DNA from: Oscillospiraceae bacterium
GTDB lineage: Bacteria; Bacillota; Clostridia; Oscillospirales; Acutalibacteraceae
NCBI GenBank assembly: GCA_022508805.1
Contig: JAFLUM010000011.1
Location: forward strand, 1-53,602
Reading direction: 5' to 3'
DNA: 53,602 nt
The translations under genes and the position numbers were made by a program. A model generated the notes under the pieces. That model was not told the DNA's origin. It searched no databases and saw only the letters and a program-made list of their open reading frames with translations. Position 1 is the first letter of the stretch, and each line of letters opens with the position of its first letter. Below, piece by piece: positions 8,205-17,784 of this stretch.

Positions 8205-9877
8205 GAATTATTTTCGGCGTTAGCTATCATTTCCTCCGCAGTACTGAGTGATAGCTTTGTCGGCTCTATGCCACCTATAATACGCGCAAGTTCATTGATT
8301 CTTCCATCTTTGTCAAGAGGTTCGATGTGAGTGTATGTCTTATTATCGCTCTCGGATTTTGAGATAAGAAAATGATTATCTGCATATGAAGCAATTTGCG
8401 CCAAATGAGTCACACATAAAACCTGACGGTTTAAAGACACTTCTTTTAGCTTTTTACCGATTTTTTGTGCGGCTCTTCCGCTAACACCGGTATCAATTTC
8501 ATCAAAAATCAGCGTACCGACGTTGTCTTTAGAAGCGAGCACATTTTTTATAGCCAGCATTATTCTTGACAGCTCTCCGCCCGAGGCAATTTTTGAAAGA
8601 GGTTTGGGTTCCTCGCCTTTATTGGCAGAAATAAGAAAATATATTTCGTCCGCGCCCGTTGCATCATACTCCTTTATGTTATGAACGGTTTTAAAGGTTA
8701 TTGACGACATATCAAGGAATTTAAGTTCATCACTTACAGCATTTATAAAATCAAGGCTGAATTTTTTTCTGTTCGCTGAAAGTAAATCGGCAGATTCTTT
8801 TAATTTCGCTGATTTTTCAAAGAGCTCTCGCTCATACTGCTCCTTTAATTTATCAGAAAAAGTTATTGAATCAAGCTCGGATTTTGCACTCTCAAGATAT
8901 TCGAGAATTTCTTCCTCGGTTGAACCGTATTTTTTTGAAAGACGGAAAAGGAGATCCAGTCTTTCCTCAATTTCATTCAGTTCGTTCGGATCAACATCGA
9001 GTGAATATAAAAATCTGCTCAATTCCGATGCACAGTCAGCAATATTATATGATGTTTCGGCAACTATATTTGCAGTTTCAGTGAGGCTATCGTCAAAAGC
9101 AGAAGCCCTTATAAGATTATCTGAAGCAATTGACAGTAAATCCCCTGCTCCGCGAAAGTTGTCGTCACCGTTTAAAACCTCAAGCGTTCCGTTGACAAGA
9201 CTTATAAGGTTCTCTGCATTTTGAAGGACTTTTTGTCTTTTTTGGAGTTCTTCCTTTTCACCTACGCGTATTGATGCGCTTTCAATTTCGTTTATTTGAA
9301 AGGTCAATAAATCGATTTTTCTTGCCTTTTCTCCTTCGTCTGTAACAAGACTATCAAGTTTTCTTTTAGTGTTCAGAAAATTTTCATAGCACTCTGTGTA
9401 ATCATTTCGCAAATCAACGTTTTCTGCAAAGCTGTCAATATATGTATAATGTAACTCTTGATTCAAGAGATTATGGTTATCCATCTGACCATGTACGTTT
9501 ATAAGCAACTGTCCGATTTTTTTCAGCATTGAAACGGTTACACTCTCACCGTTTATTCTGCAAATATTCTTGCCGTCCTGCGTTATCTTTCTGTATAAGA
9601 GCAACGAACTATCGTCTTCATTTGTTATTCCCATCTCTGAAAGCAAGTCTTTTACTTCACAATTTATATTGCAAAAAAAAGCCGACACATCAGCAGAATT
9701 GCTGCCTGTACGGATAAGCTCACGCGAGGTTCTTTCACCAAGTATGGCGTTTATAGCATCAATAATAATGGATTTACCTGCACCGGTCTCACCCGTAAGT
9801 ACATTAAGTCCGCTGTCAAAGTGAATATCGGCTTCTTTAATAATTGCTATGTTATTTATTCTTAAATCGTAAAGCAT
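8201..9877 (-). CDS. recN: DNA repair protein RecN
   Basis: A 558-residue SMC-like ATPase that gathers and tethers DNA ends in double-strand break repair. Walker A GETGAGKS is near residue 30, a long helical coiled-coil middle follows, and the C-terminal head carries the ABC signature SGGELSR and Walker B LIFDEIDTGVSG with the HLAQIA switch. Normal family length. It is the last gene of the nusB-recN chain, 4 bases after argR; the argR-recN pairing is common in Firmicutes. Confidence 0.98.
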   Translation of the reverse strand: MLYDLRINNIAIIKEADIHFDSGLNVLTGETGAGKSIIIDAINAILGERTSRELIRTGSNSADVSAFFCNINCEVKDLLSEMGITNEDDSSLLLYRKITQDGKNICRINGESVTVSMLKKIGQLLINVHGQMDNHNLLNQELHYTYIDSFAENVDLRNDYTECYENFLNTKRKLDSLVTDEGEKARKIDLLTFQINEIESASIRVGEKEELQKRQKVLQNAENLISLVNGTLEVLNGDDNFRGAGDLLSIASDNLIRASAFDDSLTETANIVAETSYNIADCASELSRFLYSLDVDPNELNEIEERLDLLFRLSKKYGSTEEEILEYLESAKSELDSITFSDKLKEQYERELFEKSAKLKESADLLSANRKKFSLDFINAVSDELKFLDMSSITFKTVHNIKEYDATGADEIYFLISANKGEEPKPLSKIASGGELSRIMLAIKNVLASKDNVGTLIFDEIDTGVSGRAAQKIGKKLKEVSLNRQVLCVTHLAQIASYADNHFLISKSESDNKTYTHIEPLDKDGRINELARIIGGIEPTKLSLSTAEEMIANAENNS

Positions 9878-9881
9878 AATA

Positions 9882-10328
9882 TCAGCCTTTCAGCATGGGA
9901 GAAACAGCACTTATAATATCCGAAGCGCACTCCGTATCCTTACAAGCAACAAAAATCGTATCGTCGCCCGCTATAGTACCGACGATTCCCGGCAGATCCA
10001 TGCCGTCAAGAGCAATACAGGCGGCGTTAGCAGTACCCGAATAGCATTTAACCACAATGATATTCATTGCAGCCTCAATGGACAGTACAGAGTTTGTGAA
10101 TATCATTCTGAAGTTGTCATTATCAGCATTTTTTTCGCTGATGGCATATCTGATATCATTTTTACCGAAATGTTCCTTAACCAGCTTTAATTCTTTAATG
10201 TCGCGAGATATTGTCGCCTGCGTAACGTTAAATCCGTTATCCGCAAGCATTGTAATTATTTCTTCCTGAGTGGAAACATTATTATTTTTAACAAAATTCA
10301 AAATCAACTCATGTCGTTTCTTTTTCAT
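9882..10328 (-). CDS. argR: Arginine repressor ArgR
   Basis: A 148-residue regulator with an N-terminal winged helix (KKRHELILNFV..., VTQATISRDIKELKL) and a C-terminal oligomerisation and arginine-binding domain (GTIAGDDTIFVAC near 115-128). ArgR binds ARG boxes when arginine is abundant and in Firmicutes represses synthesis and activates catabolism. Its start lies inside the nadK 3' end (20-base overlap), so the two are translationally close. Confidence 0.96.
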   Translation of the reverse strand: MKKKRHELILNFVKNNNVSTQEEIITMLADNGFNVTQATISRDIKELKLVKEHFGKNDIRYAISEKNADNDNFRMIFTNSVLSIEAAMNIIVVKCYSGTANAACIALDGMDLPGIVGTIAGDDTIFVACKDTECASDIISAVSPMLKG

Positions 10329-11184
10329 CCGTTCTACCTACCTTTAACTTGCTGTTGAGTATATCAAAGAATTCATCGGATTTTATACGGATAAACTCTG
10401 CAAATAATTCCGATTTTGAAATTATAATTTCTGCACCGTCAGAAACAGTAATTGAATTCTCACCGTCAGTTGAAACCGAAAATTCATTGCATCCTTTATG
10501 CGGTTTAATTGTGATGACAGAATCTCCGCTAAAAACAAGAGATCTATTTAGCGGTGAGTGGGTACAAATGGGGGTCAGCGTCATACATTCAAGCTGAGGA
10601 TCGATGACAGGACCACCTGCCGACCAAGAATAAGCCGTTGAACCTGTGGGGGTGGAAATAATCACACCGTCCGCCCTATAATTGTTGATTTTTCGTCCGT
10701 CACAAAAAATGTCGATATCAATAAGCCTTATTTCTGCCCCACGTGCCGCTGCTACGTCGTTGAGGCAATATCCGAGAGACATTTCACAGTCTGAATTTTT
10801 CATTACGGCTTTCAGCATCATACGCTTATCGGTCACATAGTCGCCGGAAATAAGCTTTTCAAGTAAACCCAGCTCATTACCCTCAAGTCCGGCTAAAAAC
10901 GCCAAATTCCCGGCGTTAATGCAAAGTACAGGCTTTTTGTGTATTGCCGCCTGCTTTGCAGTGTGAATAAAAGAGCCGTCGCCGCCGATAGCAATAATAA
11001 TATCGGATCGCTCATAGAGTCCTTCCGTAAAATTATCAGAATCGATTTTAACAGGAAATAAATTTAAAAGCGACTTATCAAAGAAATATTCTATATTCAG
11101 TTTGCGGAGCTGCTCGGTAACCTTTAATGTAATCTCAGGAGCTTTATCGCGCGTGAAATTCGGAACTATTCCGATTTTCGGCAT
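10309..11184 (-). CDS. nadK: NAD kinase
   Basis: Phosphorylates NAD to NADP in the cytosol. The 291-residue protein has the GGDGSFIHTA motif (near 68) with the catalytic Asp, CINAGNLAFLAGLE (family NxGxLGFL region), and the Gly-rich TPTGSTAYSWSAGGP block. It overlaps tlyA upstream and argR downstream. Clostridial genomes often keep tlyA-nadK-argR-recN together. Confidence 0.97.
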   Translation of the reverse strand: MPKIGIVPNFTRDKAPEITLKVTEQLRKLNIEYFFDKSLLNLFPVKIDSDNFTEGLYERSDIIIAIGGDGSFIHTAKQAAIHKKPVLCINAGNLAFLAGLEGNELGLLEKLISGDYVTDKRMMLKAVMKNSDCEMSLGYCLNDVAAARGAEIRLIDIDIFCDGRKINNYRADGVIISTPTGSTAYSWSAGGPVIDPQLECMTLTPICTHSPLNRSLVFSGDSVITIKPHKGCNEFSVSTDGENSITVSDGAEIIISKSELFAEFIRIKSDEFFDILNSKLKVGRTDEKETT

Positions 11185-12002
11185 ATATAATCACCGCTCA
11201 ATTCATTATGGGATTTATCTGCAACGGCAGATATAATTTCGTCAGTTACACTGTTAATAGCCTGTCCGTCCTTAGACACAAACATAAGGTACTCGATATT
11301 GCCCTCAGGACCTTTAATCGGCGAATAATCAAGTCCTTTGATCGAATATCCTGCCTCAAAGGCAAAGCTGACAATATCGGAAATAACCTCTTTATGAACG
11401 AGAATGTCTCTTACAACGCCTTTTTTACCGATTTTTTCTTTTCCTGCCTCAAACTGAGGTTTTATAAGCGTGACAGCGCTACCACCCTCTTTTAAGAATT
11501 CAAAAAGAACCGGAAGAATTTTCTTAAGAGAGATAAAAGAAACATCTACGCTTGCAAAATCTATTTTTTCAGTGACGGTTTCATCTGTCAAATACCTGAA
11601 ATTAGTTCTTTCAAGATTAACTACACGCTCATCTGTACGCAGTTTCCATGCAAGCTGACCGTATCCAACATCAATGGAATACACCCTTGCAGCGCCGCAT
11701 TGGAGCATACAATCGGTAAATCCCCCTGTAGAAGCTCCGATGTCCATACAAACAGTGTTATCAAGTGTTATTGAAAAGGAGTTTATCGCCTTTTCAAGCT
11801 TAAAGCCTCCGCGGCTTACAAATGGCATTTGCTTGCCGTGGAGCTCGATATTATCGGTATCCTTAACGCTGTAGCCTGATTTTGTCTCTTTCTGACCGTT
11901 AACATATATCTGTCCCGACATAATAAGGGCAGACGCTTTCGAGCGCGTCTCGGCAAGTCCCATTTCAAAAACTGCAGTATCAAGTCTTTTCTTTTCAGCC
12001 AT
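11166..12002 (-). CDS. tlyA: TlyA family rRNA 2'-O-methyltransferase / hemolysin-like protein
   Basis: A 278-residue protein with an N-terminal S4 RNA-binding domain (1-60) and an FtsJ-like methyltransferase domain with the SAM motif DIGASTGGFTDCML near 88-101 and IKPQFEAGKEK near 185. TlyA of mycobacteria methylates 16S and 23S rRNA; whether this clostridial member does the same is inferred from family membership. It overlaps the nadK and dxs ends by a few codons in the same operon. Confidence 0.93.
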   Translation of the reverse strand: MAEKKRLDTAVFEMGLAETRSKASALIMSGQIYVNGQKETKSGYSVKDTDNIELHGKQMPFVSRGGFKLEKAINSFSITLDNTVCMDIGASTGGFTDCMLQCGAARVYSIDVGYGQLAWKLRTDERVVNLERTNFRYLTDETVTEKIDFASVDVSFISLKKILPVLFEFLKEGGSAVTLIKPQFEAGKEKIGKKGVVRDILVHKEVISDIVSFAFEAGYSIKGLDYSPIKGPEGNIEYLMFVSKDGQAINSVTDEIISAVADKSHNELSGDYICRKSE

Positions 12003-13857
12003 TTGTATTCTCCGATATCATTTTAACGATACTGTCACAGTCAAAGCCGTATTTTTTCATAAGAGAATCAACGGGAGCATGTGCGACAAATTCATCCGGA
12101 ACGGCAATATGACGGTATTTACCGCAAAAGCCTAAACCGTACAGCATATCTGCAAAGCTTTGACCGATTCCGCCGGATTTTACCGACTCCTCGTAGAAAA
12201 ATATATTTTCAAATTCCGCCGCAGTTTTAACAGCGGAAAGTGATATTGGCTTGATTTTATTGAGCGAAAGTACAGAAATGTCTATTCCGTCAGCCCTTAA
12301 CGCCGTAAGTGCAGATATCGCGTTAGCGGTAATTCTTCCGTATGTAACGATAAGCGCTTTTTTACCGTTTCCAAAAACATCATAATCTCTGTCTGACGCA
12401 TTAAAGCCATCAGGTAAAGTTGCTTCACACCCTCGCGGATATCTTATAACCGTAAGATTTTCTGCACTGTTTACCACTTTTTCAAAAAAAGATCTCAAAT
12501 TTGCAAAAGTATACGGAGAATAAACGGTAATATCAGGTATACTGTTAAGAAATGAAACATCCAAAAGACCCTGATGAGTCACGCCATCCTCTCCGACAAA
12601 GCCGGCACGGTCAAGAGCAACTATCAGCTTTTGCTTTTGAAGAGTTCCGTCGTGAACAAGCTGGTCATAAGCTCGCTGAATAAACGTAGAATATACGGCG
12701 ACAACGGGTATCATTCCGCCCTTTGCAAGTCCGGACGCAAATGTTACAGCGTGTTCCTCCGCAATACCCACGTCAAAAAATCTGTTAGAAAACTTTTGAG
12801 AAAATTCATTAAGACCTGTTCCCAGTGACATTGCAGCAGTTACTGCGCAAATTTTGCTGTCATTTTCAGCAAGCTCACAAAGTTTTTTTCCGAAACAGGA
12901 TGAAAAATCCTTTCCTCCGATGTGCGGTTCGCCGCTGTCGATATTAAATTTTGATATGCCGTGAAAGGCATCCGGTGATTTTTCAGCAAAATCGTACCCT
13001 TTGCCCTTAACGGTATTTATATGGAGCAAGACAGGAGCATTTATCAATTTTGCAGTGTACAGAGCCTCAGAAAGCTGTTCAATATTGTGTCCGTCAATGG
13101 GACCCATATAGCGAAAACCAAGCTCTTCAAAAAACGTACTCTTATACATACGGTTTTTAATTTGCGTTTTAAGATTAAATATATTCTTTGCAAGCCGATT
13201 TCCAACAACCGGAATTCTATTGATAGCATCCTCGGTTCTCGCCTTTAATCTGAAATACTCCGGCTTTGAGCGGATAACAGCCAGATATCTTGCCATTGAA
13301 CCTACGTTTGGTGAGATGGACATTTCGTTGTCATTGAGGATAACGATCAGGCGTGTTTTTGAACGTCCGGCGTTATTAAGGGCCTCATATGCCATACCGC
13401 CTGTTAGGGCCCCGTCACCGATAATCGCAACTGTATATGCATCATTTCCGCTTATCTTATTCGCCGCAGCAATTCCGAGAGCAGAAGAGATAGATGTGCT
13501 GGAATGACCGCTGAAAAATGTGTCATGTTCACTTTCATTGGGTGCACAAAAGCCTGAAATCCCATTTACTTTTCTCAAAGTGGGAAATTCGTCTTTGCGT
13601 CCCGTTATGATTTTATGGGTATATATCTGATGTCCAACGTCCCACACAATCTTGTCACGCGGAGATTCAAAAACCCTGTGTAAAGCTATGGAAAGCTCTA
13701 CAACGCCGAGATTTGAAGAAAGATGTCCCCCGTTTTCAGAAACAGTTTCAATGAGGTAATCTCTTATTTCTTGCGCCAATGCAGGCAAGTCGTTTCCATT
13801 CAGTTTTTTTAAATCGTCGGGAGAATATATATTTCCCAGTAATTTAAAGTCACTCAA
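11995..13857 (-). CDS. dxs: 1-deoxy-D-xylulose-5-phosphate synthase
   Basis: The 620-residue thiamine-diphosphate enzyme condenses pyruvate and glyceraldehyde-3-phosphate, the first step of the MEP isoprenoid pathway. Visible are the ThDP motif GDGALTGGMAYEALNNAG (near 150), the GHSSTS loop and the pyrimidine-domain GIAEEHAV glutamate near 370. The TTG at 13857 is taken as start because GGAGA lies 8 bases upstream, giving MSDFKLL. It is directly behind ispA, so the cell couples precursor supply to prenyl chain synthesis. Confidence 0.97.
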   Translation of the reverse strand: MSDFKLLGNIYSPDDLKKLNGNDLPALAQEIRDYLIETVSENGGHLSSNLGVVELSIALHRVFESPRDKIVWDVGHQIYTHKIITGRKDEFPTLRKVNGISGFCAPNESEHDTFFSGHSSTSISSALGIAAANKISGNDAYTVAIIGDGALTGGMAYEALNNAGRSKTRLIVILNDNEMSISPNVGSMARYLAVIRSKPEYFRLKARTEDAINRIPVVGNRLAKNIFNLKTQIKNRMYKSTFFEELGFRYMGPIDGHNIEQLSEALYTAKLINAPVLLHINTVKGKGYDFAEKSPDAFHGISKFNIDSGEPHIGGKDFSSCFGKKLCELAENDSKICAVTAAMSLGTGLNEFSQKFSNRFFDVGIAEEHAVTFASGLAKGGMIPVVAVYSTFIQRAYDQLVHDGTLQKQKLIVALDRAGFVGEDGVTHQGLLDVSFLNSIPDITVYSPYTFANLRSFFEKVVNSAENLTVIRYPRGCEATLPDGFNASDRDYDVFGNGKKALIVTYGRITANAISALTALRADGIDISVLSLNKIKPISLSAVKTAAEFENIFFYEESVKSGGIGQSFADMLYGLGFCGKYRHIAVPDEFVAHAPVDSLMKKYGFDCDSIVKMISENTNG

Positions 13858-13872
13858 TATATAAATCTCCAA

Positions 13873-14754
13873 TCAAAATGTTCTGTCAGCAAGCATAAGA
13901 GCAATTTCTTTTAGAATGTGCGTGTCTCCATTCAGTCTATCTAAAGCTGATATCGCTTTCTCAGTAAGCTCGTCTGCAAGCTCTTTAGCTTTATTAATAC
14001 CGTAAATCGACACTAATGTCGACTTATCATTTTTTGTATCACTGCCTATTGGCTTACCTAACTTTTCGCTGTCACCGATAATATCGAGAATATCGTCAAC
14101 TATTTGAAAGGCAAGACCGATATTCTCGCCATATTCACAGGCTGCAGATACAGCGTCATCACTGCAATTTTCGGCTGTAAGACAGCCGAGTACGGCAGAG
14201 ACTTTTAAAAGCGCGCAGGTTTTAAGAGAGTACATTTTTAAAATCTCTTCAGCCGTAGGAGATGTATTTTCAAACTGCAGGTCAAGAACCTGTCCGCCTA
14301 CCATTCCGTCTATACCTGCAAAATCGGAAAGCGCACCAACTGCTCTCACAATATTTTCAGCCGGAAGTCCCGTAACGCCCGATAAAACGCTGAATGCTTT
14401 TGTAAGCAACGCATCACCTGCAAGCAAAGCATTGTCTTCGCCGAATGCAATATGGCAGGAAGGCTTTCCCCTACGCATATCATCGTCATCCATACACGGC
14501 AGATCGTCGTGGATAAGAGAATACGTGTGTATCATTTCAACAGCACAGCCGAAATCAAGCGCAGCAGAAAGATTTCCGTCGCATACTCTTGAAAATTCCA
14601 AAGTAAGTACTGGGCGTATACGCTTTCCACCACCTTCAGCGCTGTATCTCATTGCATCTGAAACAACGGAAGCTGCATCGGTATTCAGCAGCACGTTTAG
14701 TCTTTCTGAGACCTTACACGCCTGGACTTTTACATATTCGCTGATGTCAGTCAT
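13873..14754 (-). CDS. ispA: Polyprenyl synthetase (farnesyl/geranyl diphosphate synthase)
   Basis: A 293-residue all-helical prenyltransferase making C10-C15 diphosphates from IPP and DMAPP. The first aspartate-rich motif is DDLPCMDDDDMRRG (near 85-98) and the second is DDILDIIGD (near 225); KRIRPVLTLE is the IPP-binding segment. Start ATG 14754 overlaps the xseB stop and has a GAGG site upstream; an ATG 15 bases further up is possible. xseA-xseB-ispA-dxs is a common gene order. Confidence 0.96.
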   Translation of the reverse strand: MTDISEYVKVQACKVSERLNVLLNTDAASVVSDAMRYSAEGGGKRIRPVLTLEFSRVCDGNLSAALDFGCAVEMIHTYSLIHDDLPCMDDDDMRRGKPSCHIAFGEDNALLAGDALLTKAFSVLSGVTGLPAENIVRAVGALSDFAGIDGMVGGQVLDLQFENTSPTAEEILKMYSLKTCALLKVSAVLGCLTAENCSDDAVSAACEYGENIGLAFQIVDDILDIIGDSEKLGKPIGSDTKNDKSTLVSIYGINKAKELADELTEKAISALDRLNGDTHILKEIALMLADRTF

Positions 14755-14941
14755 TCTGCTCAACCTCATTTAAATCCGTTATTCTTTGGCGTGCTTCTTT
14801 TAAGAGTTTATGGCAGAATTCAGAGAGTTTAGCGCCCTCTTCATATAGCTTGAGCGATTCCTCCAAAGGAAGCGAACCGTTTTGGAGCTCTGTAACTATT
14901 TCTTCAAGTCTGCCGACTGCCTGTTCATATGTCATTTTCAT
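14747..14941 (-). CDS. xseB: Exodeoxyribonuclease VII small subunit
   Basis: A 64-residue helical protein with the family signature YEQAVGRLEEIVTELQNGSLPLEESLKLYEEG in pieces (TYEQAV, LEEIV, PLEESL, YEEG). XseB forms complexes with XseA that degrade single-stranded DNA to oligonucleotides. Its start overlaps the xseA stop (ATGA) and its stop overlaps the ispA start, implying translational coupling. Confidence 0.97.
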   Translation of the reverse strand: MKMTYEQAVGRLEEIVTELQNGSLPLEESLKLYEEGAKLSEFCHKLLKEARQRITDLNEVEQND

Positions 14942-16143
14942 ATCTGCACCTCGGTTATAACTGCTTTTGCTTTTCCGTCACTGAAATCAATGTCAATTTT
15001 TTCGCCTTCAATAACATTTTCAGCGGAGGATATAATTTTATCGCCGCCGCGTATTATTGAATATCCGCGTGCAAGCACTTTAATAGGACTAAGCGCATCA
15101 AGTGACGAGCAAACAGATGAAAAATGCGTCGAAAGCGTATAGACTTTATTCGAAAATAAAGTATTGATTTTTTCCCAATTTGAATCAAGATACAACTCAC
15201 ATCTATCAACAACGGAAAGCGGATTAGCTATTACCGACGATTTTTCAATAAATTCAAGCTCACGCTCAGCGCTGCGAATGAATTCAATTATTAATGAATA
15301 TATAGTATTTTTTAAAGATGAAATGTAATATATTTGCTCGCCCAAATCGGGAACTGCCAGCTCAGCAGCAGCTGACGGCGTGGGTGCTCGCTCGTCGGCA
15401 ACAAAATCACATATAGTAAAATCCGTCTCGTGACCGACACCCGAAATTATCGGTATTTTTGACTCGTAAATGGCGTATGCCAGCTTTTCGTCGTTAAATT
15501 GCCACAAATCCTCAGCAGAGCCTCCTCCGCGAGCGATTATTATAACGTCAGCTGCGGAAAGTGAATTAAATTTGTTAATAGCGTCGCAAATTTGCGGTGC
15601 AGCCGAATCGCCTTGGACCTGCACACCTGCAAAAACAACTTCCGCAGCAGGAAAGCGCCTTTGTAAAACATTGAGAACATCCTGCACTGCAGCACCTGTC
15701 GGCGAAGAAATTACGCCTATTTTTGACGGAAAACGAGGTAATGGCTTTTTATGATCTGAATCAAAAAGTCCTGCTTTAGCAAGTTTTTCTTTTCTTTGCT
15801 CAAAAGCCAACGTCAGCGCTCCGACACCGTCAGGCTGCATATCGTCGATATATAACTGATACTGACCGTCACGCTCATATATCGAGACTCTTCCGCGAAC
15901 AATGACTGAGATTCCGTTTTCTGGCGTAAATTTGAGCCTTGAGGCATTGCCCGCAAACATAACCGCCTTAATTGCGGCTCCATTGTCCTTTAGGGTCATA
16001 TACAGGTGACCGCTACGGTAATGATTGACAAAATTTGAAATTTCGCCAGCTACGAATACATTATTCAGACGTATATCTCCGTCCAACATCGAGCGTGTAT
16101 ATGAATTGAGCTGTGATACTGTTAAAATAAGAGGTGTTTCCAT
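14938..16143 (-). CDS. xseA: Exodeoxyribonuclease VII large subunit
   Basis: The 401-residue catalytic subunit begins with an OB-fold DNA-binding domain (LTVSQLNSYTRSML, VAGEISNF, HLYMTLKD) and continues into the nuclease domain with FPSKIGVISSPTGAAVQDVL (split over 125-145), IIARGGGSAEDLW and GVGHETDFTICDFVAD. It is followed by xseB with a 4-base overlap. Length is slightly short but within the family range. Confidence 0.97.
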   Translation of the reverse strand: METPLILTVSQLNSYTRSMLDGDIRLNNVFVAGEISNFVNHYRSGHLYMTLKDNGAAIKAVMFAGNASRLKFTPENGISVIVRGRVSIYERDGQYQLYIDDMQPDGVGALTLAFEQRKEKLAKAGLFDSDHKKPLPRFPSKIGVISSPTGAAVQDVLNVLQRRFPAAEVVFAGVQVQGDSAAPQICDAINKFNSLSAADVIIIARGGGSAEDLWQFNDEKLAYAIYESKIPIISGVGHETDFTICDFVADERAPTPSAAAELAVPDLGEQIYYISSLKNTIYSLIIEFIRSAERELEFIEKSSVIANPLSVVDRCELYLDSNWEKINTLFSNKVYTLSTHFSSVCSSLDALSPIKVLARGYSIIRGGDKIISSAENVIEGEKIDIDFSDGKAKAVITEVQI

Positions 16144-16144
16144 G

Positions 16145-17086
16145 TTATTCTCCCTCTTTATTACAAAGCGAAGCTAATACTGCTGTTCCGCATGCGTTAT
16201 CGGCTGAAAATTCAGGCTTTGCAAAATACGCACCGTATCTTTTTTCAAAGTCACCGCGTATTATCGAGTTTGACATAACGCCGCCTGAAAATACCATCGG
16301 CAGATCGCCGTACTGATTTCTGATTTCAGTTACCGTGCCGTCAAGAGCACATCTTATATAATTTATGCAATACAACGCGATATCTTCAGGTTTCTCGCCG
16401 TTTTCAAGCATTTTTCGGCATTGATTCTCCACACCCGATAGACTAAAATAACCGTCACGGCGAAAAACCTTTATTTTATTTAAAGGTTGTGTGCTTTTGA
16501 GCGCAAGTTTTTCAAGCTGCGGACCGCAGGGAAATGTCAGTCCCAGCATTAATCCAACCCTGTCCACTGCCTGACCTGCTTTGAGGTCAAGGGAATCGGA
16601 AATCAAAGTTGTTTTAAAATAGGACCTATTAGGCTCCACAAGCAACACCTGCGATGTTCCGCCGGAAATATGAAAGGCGAAAAAAGGCGTTTTAATTAAA
16701 GAAAGCTTATCGGCAGAAAAAAGTGCCGCCGCAATATGACCGTCTTGATGCGAAAATTTATAAATCGGAATTCTCAGCACATCGGCAAGAGAGGAAGCCA
16801 CGGAAATCCCCGCAAGAAAGCACGGCATATATGATCCCTCAGTATTACAGGGCTTTACCGAAACACCAACACTTGAAATATTACCGTCAAATTCCGTAAA
16901 TAATTCGTGAATAAGCTCAGGTAGCTGAACAGTATGATGAAATACCGCATCACTTTGCCTTATCCCCTTCTCACCGGATTTTACAGGTAAAAGTTTTTTT
17001 CGGCTGATGACTTTATTTTCTACATCATCATAAAAAGCAACAGAAGTTGTGTAATTGCTTGTGTCAATTCCGAGATGAATACTCAT
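16145..17086 (-). CDS. Kae1/TsaD-like (peptidase M22) protein
   Basis: A 313-residue ASKHA-fold protein starting HLGIDTSNYTTSVA. It has a metal-binding HxxxH-like pair in HQDGHIAA (TsaD has HxEGH), the HISGGTSQVLL block and FSGGVMSNS near the C-terminus. True TsaD makes the threonylcarbamoyl group on ANN-decoding tRNAs and is usually about 340 residues. This one looks like the shorter clostridial paralogue often called O-sialoglycoprotein endopeptidase, found beside nusB and xseA; its own function is not known to me. It overlaps nusB by 4 bases. Confidence 0.8.
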   Translation of the reverse strand: MSIHLGIDTSNYTTSVAFYDDVENKVISRKKLLPVKSGEKGIRQSDAVFHHTVQLPELIHELFTEFDGNISSVGVSVKPCNTEGSYMPCFLAGISVASSLADVLRIPIYKFSHQDGHIAAALFSADKLSLIKTPFFAFHISGGTSQVLLVEPNRSYFKTTLISDSLDLKAGQAVDRVGLMLGLTFPCGPQLEKLALKSTQPLNKIKVFRRDGYFSLSGVENQCRKMLENGEKPEDIALYCINYIRCALDGTVTEIRNQYGDLPMVFSGGVMSNSIIRGDFEKRYGAYFAKPEFSADNACGTAVLASLCNKEGE

Positions 17087-17487
17087 GACTCAGAATGTTC
17101 TCTTACGTATTTTCCCAAAATTCCGTTTATAAATGAGGCGTCCGCCTGAGTGGCAAATTTTTTTGCGAGCTCAACAGCTTCATTAATAGATACACCCTTG
17201 GGAATTGACGGAACAAAGAGAATTTCACAGAGTGCCATACGCATAATGGCAAGAGTGACCTTTGGAAGTCTTTCTATTTTCCATCCGACTGAATTCTCGT
17301 CAATTATTCTGTCTATTTCCTCGCGGTTGTCATAAGTAAGCTGTGCCAGTGAAAACGCGAAGGTATTTTCATCAATAAGACGGGCTTCAACGGCGTTATC
17401 CATTATCTCTTTAACGGTCAACTCGTCATTGAATATTTTTTCAAATATAAGCGTAAAGGCAAGCTCTCTTTCTTCTTTACGGGTCAT
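17083..17487 (-). CDS. nusB: Transcription antitermination factor NusB
   Basis: A 134-residue helical protein with the family start TRKEERELAFTLIFEKIF and the conserved C-terminal block PKGVSINEAVELAKKFA...SFINGILGKY. NusB with NusE binds boxA RNA and supports antitermination on rRNA operons. The ATG at 17487 is preferred to one 9 bases upstream because the latter is only two bases from GGAAAGG. It is the first gene of the nusB-to-recN operon. Confidence 0.94.
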   Translation of the reverse strand: MTRKEERELAFTLIFEKIFNDELTVKEIMDNAVEARLIDENTFAFSLAQLTYDNREEIDRIIDENSVGWKIERLPKVTLAIMRMALCEILFVPSIPKGVSINEAVELAKKFATQADASFINGILGKYVREHSES

Positions 17488-17499
17488 AATTACCATAGC

Positions 17500-17646
17500 C
17501 TTTCCGGCTACAAATGGTTGGGAACATCACGTTTGATCCTTGCGTAGCCTGACAAGGCGTGACGGTAATTCGGTCCGTTTCAAAATTTGTTTTGTACAAA
17601 TTTTGAGGAACATACAATTAGGCAGCGTGATATTACGCGCTATCCT
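17500..17646. other. Structured intergenic stretch upstream of nusB
   Basis: No convincing gene. The stretch holds a perfect 10-bp hairpin CAAAATTTGT/ACAAATTTTG with a 5-base loop (17581-17605), a short CCTTG/CAAGG hairpin (17538-17557) and a CGTGATATTACGCG pseudo-palindrome near 17630. On the minus strand a 28-codon open frame runs across it, but its ribosome site is poor. It may be the nusB leader or a degraded repeat. Confidence 0.4.
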
Positions 17647-17691
17647 CAAAAAAATAATAACGCTCCCCGTCAGAAAAAACAGGGAGCGTTC
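17647..17691 (-). terminator. Terminator of the spoIIIA operon
   Basis: The inverted repeat AACGCTCCC/GGGAGCGTT (17659-17668 with 17682-17690) is followed on the minus strand by a run of seven T, about 95 bases after the spoIIIAH stop. Confidence 0.8.
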
Positions 17692-17784
17692 TAAATTTTC
17701 TGCGGTTCGGAATGTATATACATCAATTTATGTATATTGTAGCACCTTACTTGCAGAAATTCAATAGATAATTCACTATATATG

